From: Hoplostethus atlanticus
Taxonomy: Eukaryota; Chordata; Actinopteri; Trachichthyiformes; Trachichthyidae
NCBI GenBank assembly: GCA_034670405.1
Contig: JAXDDX010000010.1
Coordinates: forward strand, 1,546,501-1,610,500
Length of the DNA stretch: 64,000 bases
Direction: 5' to 3'
Numbering within the stretch: the first letter of the stretch is position 1; each line of letters begins with the position of its first letter. Position numbers and translations under genes: made by a program. The notes under the pieces were generated by a model. It was not told the origin of the DNA, did no database searches, and saw only the letters and a list, made by a program, of their open reading frames with translations. This document shows, piece by piece, positions 1 through 10,510 of the stretch.

Positions 1-377
1 AGGAGGGGGAAAAAAAAGTTGGTGCTGTTAAAACAGATTACTGGTTGGTACGCAGCCAGCAGGACCTGGCACTTTGGGGATAGGTGATTGTATGGTTTAT
101 GAAAAAGCACCCCTCCACTGAAACGCTGAATTATAGCAAAGCAACAATAAAACCACAAAAATGATTTTTTTTTTATTTTTTTTTTTATTTAAAGTAAAAA
201 GCTTTTTATTTTAGCAGCATTTCAGTTGCTCTCTTGTCAATCCTTCGCCCACACCCTCCCATTCACAGTGTATCACATTGCTTTATCAGGGCAGAACTGA
301 TATGGTGTGACCTCATCAGTACAGGTGGAATGCAAATACCTTGGAGTTTTGCCTATCATTTTGTCTTATCGTTCCAG
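1..377. other. trpm7 intron (partial)
   Basis: This stretch lies upstream of the first trpm7 exon seen in the window. It holds an A/T-rich tract with long T runs near 164-190 and no coding signal. It ends in a polypyrimidine stretch and an AG acceptor at 376-377. Confidence 0.6.
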
Positions 378-1974
378 GAAATTCAACAGCAACGAGCTGC
401 TCAGAAACTGACATTCGCCTTCAACCAAATCAGGCCGAAGACAATCCCTTATTCACCAAGGTAAACGCACACATGCACTGGAACAACCGAGACTCGTCTC
501 GTGTGGAGCAGTTTGCAGCCGCTACTCTCACACTCTGGGATGTAACTTGTGAGGTTTTTGAACACACAGTTCCCATTCATTTCTAATAGATTTCAATCAC
601 CTCGGGCAATGCAATTTCAAGTCATAGAATTGTATTGTCTTTAATTTTGCGGTCTCATAACTCAAAACTTTTTATAGGAACTATTTATAGGAAAACAAAA
701 TAATACAAAAGAAGAATAACCTCAAAACTCGACCTTGGCAGAATTCCCCTTTAAGACTGTCATTCTGTGTGCAGGTTTCTGGAGGTGTTCCTGCTGTACT
801 GTCACTCTGCTGGCCAGTGGTTCGCCATCGAGGAGTGCATCACTGGGGAGTTCAGGAAGTTCAACAACAACAACGGAGATGAGATCGTCCCCACCAACCT
901 GCTGGAGGAGACCATGCTGGCCTTCAGCCACTGGACCTACGAGTACACCCGCGGGGAGCTGCTGGTGCTCGACCTGCAAGGTAAAAACTCACCACTGGCC
1001 CCTGGATCATGATAAAAATGAATGAAGTCATTGTGAAGTTCACTTGGTTTCAGGTATTTCTTTCTAAAACCGCAGTTCCATAATGGGTTGTGAGCCTGTT
1101 TCCTATGGGTGCACATGTGACAGGTGTACTAGTAAATCACAGGCCTCTTTCTCTGGTTATAGCCTCCTCAACTACCACTTAACTGTAGTCTAAGACATAT
1201 ACCTCTACATTTATGGCAGAGGTATATTTGTATTATATTTGTGTGTGTGTTTGTTTCTGCAGGGGTTGGGGAGATTCTGACCGATCCATCTGTTATAAAG
1301 AGTGGTGAGAAGGGGTAAGTGCCCTCTTTGAAGCTTTCACACGACCAAGTCACCATTTTGCCCCCTTGTGACTAGATATTCAATCGTATTTGGCTTTACT
1401 TGCCCCTTTGTTGCCAGTAATATCCTACTGAATGTCTATGGTGTTACCTCCTGCAGATCATATGATATGATATTTGGACCTGCCAACCTGGGGGATGACG
1501 CCATTAGGAACTTCCGTGCAAAACACCACTGCAATTCCTGCTGTCGGAAACTCAAACTTCCCGGTGAGGGATGTTCTACAGTTGAGGTTCAGCTAGCTTA
1601 TTCCTAAACTGATTTACTACCCAACTAAAAATGATTGCCTCCGTGCACAAACTCTATAGGCTACAGTGTCGTTGTGGTTGTCGTTTAATTTTTGTTTAGT
1701 TTGTTTAGTTTATTTGCACAGTGATAAAACATGAACATCTTAGCATAGCATCTCGCTTAAAACAAAGAAAGAAGCAAAATATAGGATAAAATAATAAATT
1801 CTATTCTGTAACACCATCTAGGTCTGACACCCTCTCTTGTTTTTTTTCTCTCCTTTTTCAGATCTGAAGCGGAACGACTACACGCCAGATAAGGTGACAT
1901 TCCCACAAGAAGACCCCCACGACCCAGGGGGTGGGGTCAAGGAGTCCCGCCAGTCAATGAGGCTGATGCTGTGA
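378..1974 (+). CDS. trpm7: TRPM7 channel-kinase, last five exons (alpha-kinase domain)
   Basis: Five exons with GT/AG borders join in one frame: 378-460, 775-980, 1263-1314, 1457-1563 and 1862-1974. Together they code about 186 residues and stop at TGA 1972-1974. The protein is the C-terminal alpha-kinase domain of TRPM7, a Mg2+/Ca2+-permeable cation channel fused to an atypical Ser/Thr kinase in the plasma membrane. Visible marks are [13 protein letters not shown] [29 protein letters not shown] (catalytic core), FGPANLG (glycine-rich part) and the zinc-binding [10 protein letters not shown]. The chain ends in the TRPM6/7-type tail [12 protein letters not shown]6 is the alternative, but the tail and the [11 protein letters not shown] segment favour TRPM7. 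All channel exons lie left of the window. No break is seen. Confidence 0.92.
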
Positions 1975-2860
1975 TTGGTTTAAAGCAAGGAGAGGGGTCT
2001 GTAGGTACTGTTATGATCTATTTAGACAAAGCCACGGACGAGGAAGGTAGCGCAAACGCCACATCCAATCAACTGGAAGAATCACGCCTGTGTTCCAATG
2101 GAAACCAATGCATGCAGACTGTGTTACGTTTTTGTTGGTCCCGCCAAATGCTGTGTCAAACACAAACCAACCACCATGACCTTTTTTTAATACATAAATG
2201 GGGGGGGGGGGGGGGGGAAAGTTTTAAAGATATTTTTTACAATTTATATGTTATGAGTATATTATATATGAAAATGGCTATCAACAGGTACAATTTCACA
2301 GCAGAAAGTCTAATATTTATTATGAAGTTTGAGAAATTGCCTTGTTTAAAAAAATAAAACAAAAAAAGACTTCTAAGTGCATTGTACGTCTCTGTTATAG
2401 CAGCTTCAGAAAGGATAGCCTGTTGAGATTCACACTGCAAGACTCTTTGCAGCATGTCACAGATCATTTTTATAATGTATAAAGACTTGTATCATGACTC
2501 TTTTTGTTTCATACTTAATGAGAAGATATACATGAATTTCACAATCTTGTAAAATATGGGCAGATTGCAATGCAACTTTTACAGTACAATGTATGTAATT
2601 TTGTCTTGAACTCTCAAACTGTGTCCACCAAAAATTGCAGATAGTTTTTAATGTTACAAAGGTACTATTGCTATATCTTTGTCATCAACTATTGTATGAA
2701 CAAATTACAATCTAGTGTATCTTATAGATACTGTTATCTGGCACGAGCTGAACAGATTAAAATATTTTATGCAGGGGAACTACGTAACTAAGGGTATTAC
2801 TGTATACATTTTGTACTGTATATCATTTTAAACTAATAAAATGTTTAAAAGCTTTTCTGT
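1975..2860 (+). other. trpm7: trpm7 3' UTR with poly(A) signal
   Basis: A/T-rich non-coding sequence follows the trpm7 stop. The best poly(A) signal is AATAAA at 2835-2840, followed by a T-rich stretch. An earlier AATAAA near 2350 could give a shorter transcript. A run of 18 G lies at 2200-2217. Confidence 0.65.
2200..2217. repeat. poly(G) run
   Basis: Eighteen consecutive G in the trpm7 3' UTR. It could fold as a G-quadruplex on the transcript strand and is also a likely sequencing-error site. Confidence 0.85.
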
Positions 2861-3261
2861 TCTTTAGTGTTCAGTGTTTATAGGTTATATGGGCAATGGC
2901 AGCTGGAAGCAAGTGACCTTTTGAAGAACAATTATGAAGAAGCACCGTTCATAACTGTTGCCCATCTACATTTTAAGCATCATTCCAAAATTAAATCTGA
3001 AATCCATGAGTCCGTTTTTTAATTATGTGATGCATGATGATACTATCCTCTAAGATGACACCTACCTTAAATAGTAACCCATAATGTGCTTTACTTTTAC
3101 GCAAGCAAACATTTTCTATTTATATAGTTTGTTCTCCCCCTAAATGTTGGCATCAAGGCCTTCGTCTATAGAGTGCTGAAATACAGTGGCGTGGCAATTT
3201 AAGTCAATTGCACTTTAGTTGGTGAGATCAGCTCAATAAAGCTATAACACAATATTTGTCA
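2861..3261. other. intergenic, no gene seen
   Basis: Plain A/T-rich sequence between the trpm7 poly(A) region and the retrovirus. The 5-bp target site GAGAC at 3262-3266 is repeated at 17120-17124 beyond the retroviral 3' end. Confidence 0.6.
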
Positions 3262-3266
3262 GAGAC

Positions 3267-3799
3267 TGTGGAAGAATTTATGTATCAGTGTTGATTTTGT
3301 ATCCTTAGTATAGTTTTTAGGAGTAACATGATTGAGGTGGGCATATGTGAAAGTGTCTTGTGTTCTGGTACAGAAGCTCATACATGACACTAGGACCCTG
3401 ACTAAGGGCCCGGTGGGCCATAGGTCAGGAGTCACATAAACCATACTAGAAGGCCAGTCCCATGAGGGGCACTGGAGAGCCCTTGCCCATGACACTTTCA
3501 CATAGCACACATTGTTCAGACCAAACTATCAGAGTGACCTTGCAGATGTGTAGAAGTAACCCCCCCTTGTAGAAATAGCCCCTTGTTTAGAGACTACCCC
3601 CCCTTTTTATTATCCTTAGCTTTATAATCTCTGTTCAGAGGCTTCTCTGACAGAGATCCGCATACCATACCCATGTGTGTGTATCTCTCCTGAGCTCAGT
3701 ATAGTATAGTATTGTATTGTATTGTATTCTGTGTTAATAAATGTTGCTCATGTAATTCATGATTGAAAGACTTCTGTCTAGAACTGAATTTATTCAACA
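3267..3799 (+). repeat. Retroviral 5' LTR
   Basis: A 533-bp LTR from TGTGGAAG to TTCAACA. It carries a TATA-like box (TATAAT, 3623-3628) and a poly(A) signal AATAAA at 3736-3741, plus a short ATTGT repeat near 3708-3727. Compared with the 3' LTR it lacks 23 bp after 3593, between two CTAC repeats. Other differences are single-base changes or indels. Confidence 0.9.
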
Positions 3800-3802
3800 A
3801 AC

Positions 3803-3820
3803 TGGCGTCACGAACAGGAT
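3803..3820 (+). promoter_or_regulatory. Primer-binding site for tRNA-Ser(CGA)
   Basis: Three bases after the LTR, the 18-mer TGGCGTCACGAACAGGAT is complementary to the 3' end, CCA included, of vertebrate tRNA-Ser(CGA) as I recall it (ending ATCCTGTTCGTGACG plus CCA). It starts with TGG as retroviral primer sites do. A possible splice donor GTGAGT follows near 3841. Confidence 0.75.
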
Positions 3821-4179
3821 CTCAATACAGACTACTAACGGGGTGAGTACATCATTGTTATTGTGACCTCCCACGTAAGTGTGTCTTGACGAGATCCAAA
3901 ACGAACAAATTTGATTAAAATTCATTTTGAACAGAAACCAAATCAAAATGCATTTCTGAGTGATAATCAGTGTCTGAGGTGGTGAACCGCCTCTAAGGGT
4001 ACGCGGCTCATACACGCTACCTGGCTGGTATCACAACGGAAGCATTCCAAAAGCATAACGGGTGTAAAACAAAACTTAGGACTGAGAGCGGTGCATTGGT
4101 TAAGCCCTAACAAGAGATCGGAGTTGAAATAGCACTCAGCGACGTTAGGCAGTCGTGAAGAGACGATCCGACTTATTAA
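3821..4179 (+). other. Retroviral 5' leader, first part
   Basis: Untranslated leader between the primer site and the piggyBac insertion. It ends in the target TTAA (4176-4179). With the piggyBac removed it continues at 7754. No ORF of note. Confidence 0.6.
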
Positions 4180-4356
4180 CCCTTATGCCCTATTAAGGAA
4201 ATTTGTGTAGTTGTGAGGTGCATTTATTGAGGTAATTTTGGCTGTGATTGTTCCCTAGCCATGAAATTGGTAAGGATTTTCAATGTTTTTCAATGAATTT
4301 TGGAATTTTTGAGTTTCATCCATATCCACTGTATTTTGACTGTGTGAGATGTTTTT

Positions 4357-4512
4357 GTTACGTTTGGGACTGTTAACTACAAGATTTGTACCATAGACTT
4401 CCATTATAACCACATTTTTTGACCCCCCCCCCCCCTTTAAATTAAAGTGAAAAATGATTTTGTCTGTAATTTCCCTTTTCTCTGCAGCAAACTTCATGAA
4501 GTTTTGTAAAAA
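4357..4512. repeat. piggyBac subterminal inverted repeat, left arm
   Basis: This segment matches the reverse complement of about 6855-7003 with small indels, including a C-run length difference at 4423-4436. It sits well inside the terminal repeats, so the element has both terminal and long internal inverted repeats. Confidence 0.8.
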
Positions 4513-4680
4513 TAAAGTCAATCACAAAATTGCCCCATTTTAGCCCCTCCCCCACTGACCAACAAATTGGCATCCTTGTGTAATTCATGGCTGCAAACCA
4601 GTTAAAAAAAAAAAATTTCAACTAAAATGGTTTTGATGTATAGTAAAGACTGCTACCTGCATGTTCATGACAAAATAAGA

Positions 4681-4761
4681 TTGTGTGTGTGTATGTGTGT
4701 GCGTGTGTGTGTACGCGCACACATTCACACACACACGCACACACACACACACACACACAAC
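4681..4761. repeat. (GT)n/(CA)n microsatellite
   Basis: An imperfect GT tract passes into a CA tract, giving a palindrome-like simple repeat inside the piggyBac element. Confidence 0.9.
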
Positions 4762-4948
4762 TCCCCTCCCCTCAACTTCACAGAAGATATCAACATGACC
4801 CAAGTGACCCATAACAGTTTTAGTGCAGCGAATTGCATGGTGCGAATTGCAAGTTGAGAAGGCAGGAGTTTTGTTTATGCAGGTGCGGCTGCTCTAAAGC
4901 TTATAAATACACCCAGTACCAGAAAAGTACATTTCTAATCTGGCAGCC

Positions 4949-6698
4949 ATGGACAAGCACAGATTTTATGGCAAATCCTGCACCCAGCTCAGCGCTGACA
5001 ACATCCGTGGCCGTCGGCCCGACTTGGCAGGTCAGCGGTCAACAGCTCCAGCCCCGAGGGAATCCGTGGCTGATTCCCAGGCTTCTCCGATGGCTTCTTC
5101 CTCCAGAGCACCAGAGCCTACCTCCCGTGACTCCAGCCCAGACTACTCTTCCCCAGATGAGGAGATGGACTCCACTGAGTCTGACACTGAAACTGCCAGT
5201 GAAGCCTGGGTGCCCCCACCAAGTTCAGACAGTTCAGACTCTGGTGATGATGATGATGATGGTTGTGGACCAGGATGGGAATCAGTGGTCTGCCTGCTGA
5301 GTCCATGCGGCGTTATGTCCCCCCTGTAATCCCCCAGCCAGGTCCAACTCGATTTGCAACTGCCCGGATGAAGGACATTGAATCCACATGGAATTTACTG
5401 ATGACAGAGAAAATCATGCAGGAGATTTTGAAAAATACAAACCTCTACATGCAGCGGACCCCCAGGGCAAAGCCCTGGAAATATGTGGAGGAGACAGAGC
5501 TGAGAGCTTTCTTGGGGCTTCTGCTGCTCGCTGGTGTTTACCGCTCCAGAGGTGAGAGCGTGCGGTCGTTGTGGGATGAACAAACAGGTCGGCCGGTTTT
5601 TCGAGCAACAATGTCACAGTTCAGATTCGAAGAACTGATGCAGGCAATCCGTTTTGATGAGAGGCTCACCCGGCCTAGGCGATTGAAGTTCTCCAGGTTA
5701 GCTGCCATTGAGCCACTCTGGGGGATGTGGGAGCATCAGCTGCAGATTCTCTTCAATCCAGGCATCGACATCACAATTGATGAGCAGCTCCTGTCGTTCC
5801 GAGGCAGATGTAAGTTTCGGCAATATATGCCGCAAAAGCCAGCTAAATATGGCTTGAAGATCTGGGCAGCGTGCGACGCAAAGACCTCATACGCCTGGAA
5901 AATGGATCCATATACCGGCAAGCAGGGGAGTGTTAGAGAGGTGGGGCAGGGCCAAAGGGTGGTCCTCCAGCTGATGGAGGGACTGCAGGGGCACACAGTC
6001 ACCTGTGACAATTTCTTCACTAGTTACCAGCTGGGTGTGGATTTACTCAAGCAAAAGAATGCCATGGTTGGCACTATACGAAAAAACAAGAGGGAGCTTC
6101 CCCCTCAGCTCCTGAAGATTGGCGAGAGAGGTATGTGAAATTATACGTTCATGTACACTTTTTATTATTTCTGCATATAGTCTACACACACACACACACA
6201 CCCAAAATAGGATATATGGGTTTGAAACAATAATTTATTCATATTTTCTCTCATCTTTTTATATTTATCCTATAGGTTGTGGGCTGCTACAGATGCGGCC
6301 GAAGAACAAACAGATGGCCAGTCTGCTTGTTTTTCAACATGTTGGATGTAAGTGCATACAACGCTTACATCCTGTGGACATTGGTGGATCCACAGTGGAG
6401 CGTCAGCAAGACCTGGCGCCGCAGGATCTTCATCCACGAGCTGGGGATGGCCCTGGTCACACCATGGATTGCACAGCGGCAGCGTCTCCCTCGGGCCCCC
6501 GCTGCAGCAGCCCTAATCAGGGAGGTGCGTGCAGGAGCTGGGGAGGTTGAGACAAGGGTGGTCCCATCCAAGAAGTCAAGCAATGCAAACAGGGGCTTTT
6601 GCTCAGTTTGCCACAAAAGAGTGTCAATCTGCTGCGCCATGTGCAGGGCGCCATGTTTGCAGGGAGCACTGGTCTCCTGTGTGCACACCGTGCACTGA
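4949..6698 (+). pseudogene. piggyBac transposase, frameshifted and lacking the third catalytic Asp
   Basis: A TATA-like TATAAATA lies near 4901 and the start ATG at 4949. The acidic, Ser-rich N-terminus (4949-5329) runs in one frame. The DDE domain (5263-6138) continues in another frame, so an indel lies near 5260-5325. The first catalytic Asp is in TIDEQLLSFRGR (codon at 5779) and the second in TCDNFFTSY (codon 6007). Frame is lost at 6138 and the gene resumes about 6285 at RRTNRWPV. The stretch that should carry the third Asp (a GGVD-type motif) is missing, replaced by about 140 bp with a short CA run. A Cys-rich zinc-finger tail (CSVCHKR...CCAMC) closes it at 6698. Inactive as it stands. 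Confidence 0.88.
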
Positions 6699-6708
6699 CG
6701 GACATTAG

Positions 6709-6723
6709 ACACACACACACACA

Positions 6724-6770
<47 letters not shown>
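6709..6770. repeat. (CA)n microsatellite
   Basis: About 30 CA units just after the piggyBac transposase stop. Length may be polymorphic. Confidence 0.9.
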
Positions 6771-6772
<2 letters not shown>

Positions 6773-6854
6773 TTTTCCCTCGTTCTTCTCGCTGGGGTTA
6801 AGGTGATGTCTGTTTTGATGAATTTGTAATTTACGAAACAAAAATAAAAAATTT

Positions 6855-7003
6855 ACAAAACTGCATGGAGTTTGCTGCAGAAAAACGGGAAATCAAAGGC
6901 AAAATCTTTTATTCACTTTAATTTAAAGGGGGGGTCAAAAAATGTGGTTATAATGGAAGTCTATGGTACAAATCTTGTAGTTAACAGTCCCAACGTAACT
7001 TTC
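6855..7003. repeat. piggyBac subterminal inverted repeat, right arm
   Basis: Inverted partner of 4357-4512. It overlaps the start of the tandemly duplicated segment at 6968. Confidence 0.8.
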
Positions 7004-7730
7004 TTTTTCAATCTGACATTATACAAAAAGTAATAATGCACCAAAATCAATCTTCTCACTTATTATTCAGATGGGTCAGCCGGTGATACTAATAATAATC
7101 AAAGTCAAATTTGTTTTTAGAATATTGAATTATAGTGTATTTTAGTGTATTTTTCAAAAAAGCGGTTAGTGGTATATGATCAAAACTGGCATCTAAAGAG
7201 TTAATTTTTAATTGTGATTAATTAAATCATGATATAAATTAAACAAGAACCCCTTCATGAAAAACAATTTTAAAAAATTGGGGAAAAATATTGATCTTTC
7301 ATAATTTTATTGCAGTTTAAAGTTCAAAATACAAATCTTGTAGTTAACAGTCCCAACGTAACTTTCTTTTTCAATCTGACATTATACAAAAAGTAATAAT
7401 GCACCAAAATCAATCTTCTCACTTATTATTCAGATGGGTCAGCCGGTGATACTAATAATAATCAAAGTCAAATTTGTTTTTAGAATATTGAATTATAGTG
7501 TATTTTTCAAAAAAGCGGTTAGTGGTTATGATCAAAACTGGCATCTAAAGGGTTAATTTTTAATTGTGATTAATTAAATCATGATATAAATTAAACAAGA
7601 ACCCCTTCATGAAAAAAATGAAACAAATATTAATAAAAAAAATATATATATATATTGATCTTTCATAATTTTATTGCAGTTTAAAGTTCAAAATACAAAT
7701 CTTGTAGTTAACAGTCCCAACGTAACTTTT
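6968..7730. repeat. Tandem duplication of ~363 bp in the piggyBac right arm
   Basis: The segment starting ACAAATCTTGTAGTTAACAG occurs at 6968, 7331 and 7695, a period of 363-364 bp. Two full copies are followed by a third that runs straight into the right terminal repeat. Copies differ by small indels and an AT-rich insertion near 7630-7655. Confidence 0.88.
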
Positions 7731-7753
7731 TCTTAGTAGGGCATAAGGGTTAA

Positions 7754-8233
7754 GCAGCTACCGTTAAGACGTTTAGTAAACAAGATACCTTGACAGGATG
7801 AGTTCTAGGCGCAAGTAAGCACTATATGATAGTAGTGTAAGTGTGGTGTGACCACACGCCCAGTGTCACCGCTGGAAGTCAAAATCCTAAATTGTCATGT
7901 ATTGAACACATTTGTTTAAGTAAAATTGTCCGAAATATTTGCCTGCGTTACATGAGTGCATAAGTGTCTAACCTAACTCAAAGGTAAGTGAAAAGTAGTG
8001 AGTGTCTTTTCCAGGGCCTGACCGATCCCTCCAGATAACAGAGACATCTCCGTGAGCGGAGAGTGAGTTGCGGAGACGAGGGTCAGAGCCTGGCCGGTCC
8101 CTGCAGACAGCAGACAGCGGAGGCCAAAAGGAATGAAAGATAAGACACACTTTTAAGACTACCGCAGCAGCGCTAAGGCTAAGGAGTTGTTTTCCTTTTT
8201 CCTAAGTGTAAGTGTAAGCCACTATCTCGCAAA
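7754..8233 (+). other. Retroviral 5' leader, second part
   Basis: Leader between the piggyBac right border and the gag start. It holds an imperfect repeat around 8016-8120 (CCTGACCGATCCCTCCAGA versus CCTGGCCGGTCCCTGCAGA), which may be part of a packaging structure. No coding signal. Confidence 0.5.
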
Positions 8234-10151
8234 ATGGGCAGCGCCTTGTCAAAGACTCAACTTGGGGACCAGAAACCTCCATTTAAATATAGTAAGGCCA
8301 TGAGCGGCAGAATTCGAGAATTACAAAAGGTTTATAGCAAAACCATTGTGCCTGCCGGCTCCGCTGCCGAAATAATTATGAAAGAAAAAGATCTTGTTTA
8401 TGCAGTGCCATTCACACATGATGACTGGACGGAGGGGAAGTGGTCAATTGGTGGATCATTTGCCCCAAAGAAAATGCAAATTCTGACAGACAATATGATT
8501 ATATGAAAAAATGTTTGGAAGTTTGGCGAGATGTCGCAAAACGACACCCGCCCCCAAAGCAACACAATAAATTCCCAAAGCAGGGAGATGAATCAGAGGC
8601 TAAAACCCCTGAGACCACCCAACCTCCTAAAGGTAAAACATTGGATACGTCACGAAACTGGTCCCCTGAGGTGCCTATGGCGATAGAGAAAATCGCCTAC
8701 AACTGCTCATTCTGCACACTACCCCAAGTCATTGCAGCTGTAGGCCTGACAGAGAAGGCCGTGGCCTGTTTGGCGTTGGATGCCAGTGCCTCCCCGTCAT
8801 TACAGGCCCGAGCACTGATATATGCTTGGGCTAAAACACAATCTGGGTTAACGGTTCCCAAACTATGTGAAATGTTGAGACGTGGTGGTTTGGAAATGGA
8901 CGGATTGTTTACAACAAATGCAAATGACGGGGGGGTCAGAATGTTTCCTAAGAAAACGGTAGAAAGATTGTATCCCCCTCTGCCTGAGCCTGAAGACAAT
9001 TGGATAGAAACGTTGGCCATAGCAACAGCGATAAGACAGGCGGACAACCCAGCACCCCAAGGGCAGGGAGGCGTACATGTTGATCCACAGGCAGAGGATG
9101 GTGGGTGGTACAATGGGTGGTGTAGAGATGCCAGAGGAAGGGGAAGAAAAGGAGGAGGACTTTTCCGCCGTGGACAGGAGGAAGGCTCTCCTGGCCGATA
9201 AGAAGAAAAAACAGGAGGAGGAAAAAGAGGTATGAGGAAAGGGAAAGGAGACAGCTTAAAGTTCACAAACCAACAATGAATCCAAAAATAATGGTAGGAG
9301 AGGTGGCCATAAGAAAGACATGGACACCGGTTGAGGTTAAACAAATGTTAGCTGATGCCCCATCCCCAGTGCAAAGACCTGTAGCTTTTCATAATTGGCT
9401 ATACCAAAACTCTAACATATATGATGTGCTTCCCTCGGATATGTTGCTGCTGTTGAAACATTCCTATGGCGCAACATGGCCGAATATACAGACTAATTTT
9501 CATGTCCCAGCTGGTGTGGATGGAGACTGGGCTCCAAATGATAATGATGACCACAATCCCACCAGAGTCACATGGTTAAATGGGGCCTGTAAAACAGTTA
9601 TATTCAATAGTGCACGGAGTGTAGGAGATTTCAGTCAAGTGACAAACTGTATGCAAAGCAAAGATGAGTCCCTGACAGATTACATCAGCAGATTTCGCCT
9701 AACTTGGGACTCAAACGCAGGAATCCCACTTTCAGAAAGTGACAAATTAGCGGTACAGACCCTGATGAATGGCCTTCAGCCGAACATCTCCACTGCGGTC
9801 AGACTGACTACCCCGAATTGGGGATTGCAGCCGTTCGCATCAATCACTGCAATATTGATCAACTTAGATCAACAAGGTGTTTTCAGTAGATCCCGAAAAC
9901 ATGCTCTAAACATGGCTCAAGGTGAAGGGAAAAAACCCCGAGATAAATCTAATGATAAATGTCACAACTGTGAGAAAAAGGGACATTGGGCCAGGGAGTG
10001 TAGAAGCAAAAAGAAAAACAAGTATAACAAAGAGAGAAATAACACTCAGTTAAAAACACAGTTTGCACAGTGTGGTGGATGTGGGCAGTTCCCTCCTCCT
10101 CCACCGCCTTCAGCCCCTCCCGCTCATACAATGAGTCACCCCCAGCAATAG
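8234..10151 (+). pseudogene. gag: Retroviral gag, broken by frameshifts
   Basis: Gag forms the virion core. It begins at ATG 8234 with MGSALS, an N-myristoylation signal typical of matrix. The matrix part runs to about 8490, then the frame shifts to 8440-9201, then shifts again to 9276-10151, which codes capsid and nucleocapsid. A stretch resembling the major homology region (KDESLTDYISRF) is at about 9661-9700. One CCHC zinc knuckle (CHNCEKKGHWAREC) is coded by 9960-10001, followed by a Lys-rich segment and a Pro run. The last frame ends in TAG 10149-10151. At least two frameshifts prevent a full Gag. Confidence 0.88.
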
Positions 10152-10196
10152 GGAGGCCAAGAGGAAGAACATGATCAGTTTCACCAGTTCACATGA
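10146..10196 (+). promoter_or_regulatory. gag-pro stop with readthrough-like context
   Basis: The gag stop reads CAA TAG GGAGGCCAAGAG, close to the gammaretroviral suppression context (UAG followed by GGAGGU/C and purine-rich sequence). The pro frame is the same as the gag frame, as readthrough needs. A second in-frame stop, TGA at 10194-10196, would block it in this copy. Confidence 0.55.
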
Positions 10197-10510
10197 ATTC
10201 GGCTTTCAAAAACCCCAAAAGAAGACCCCACTGTGAATGTATGTGTAGCAGGAAAGAGGATAACTATGCTAGTCGATAGCGGTGCCACACTGTCATCAAC
10301 CCAAGCAGATGAAAATATTTTGAAACAGAGTAGACAGACAGTCACGACGGTGGGGGTCATGGGCATTCCTATGACTGAGCCACTGTCTAAACCTACAATT
10401 GTTATGAATTGCAGCACAGGTTCATAATGTCTAACACAACCCCAATTTCCTTATTGGGCAGAGATGCTTTGTGTAAATTGAATGCCGTGATTTATTGCAC
10501 CCCTGATGGA
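10197..10510 (+). pseudogene. pro: Retroviral aspartic protease, frameshifted
   Basis: The frame from 10197 codes MLVDSGATLSS, the active-site motif of retroviral aspartic proteases (Asp codon 10275-10277, with Ser in place of the more common Thr). The frame closes at 10427. The C-terminal protease signature PISLLGRDAL is in the frame of the following ORF (about 10440-10470), so an indel lies near 10405-10430. Protease dimers cut Gag and Pol; this copy cannot make a whole enzyme. Confidence 0.8.

Larger units (their letters stand above)
4180..7749 (+). mobile_element. piggyBac element inserted at TTAA in the retroviral leader
   Basis: A 3570-bp element flanked by TTAA on both sides (4176-4179 and 7750-7753). 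Its 18-bp terminal inverted repeats are CCCTTATGCCCTATTAAG (4180-4197) and the reverse complement of CTTAGTAGGGCATAAGGG (7732-7749), with one mismatch. It carries a damaged transposase gene, a long subterminal inverted repeat and a tandem duplication in the right arm. TTAA targeting and the CCC-starting ends are diagnostic of the piggyBac superfamily. Confidence 0.93.

Noticed and set aside
4255..4521. 88-codon minus-strand frame in the piggyBac left arm
   Set aside because: It lies over the subterminal inverted repeat and a C run; no family is recognisable.
6517..6841. Minus-strand frames with CVCVCV runs
   Set aside because: They are translations of the CA microsatellite plus antisense of the piggyBac transposase.
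8697..9344. 215-codon minus-strand frame
   Set aside because: It is antisense to gag, with no independent gene signals.
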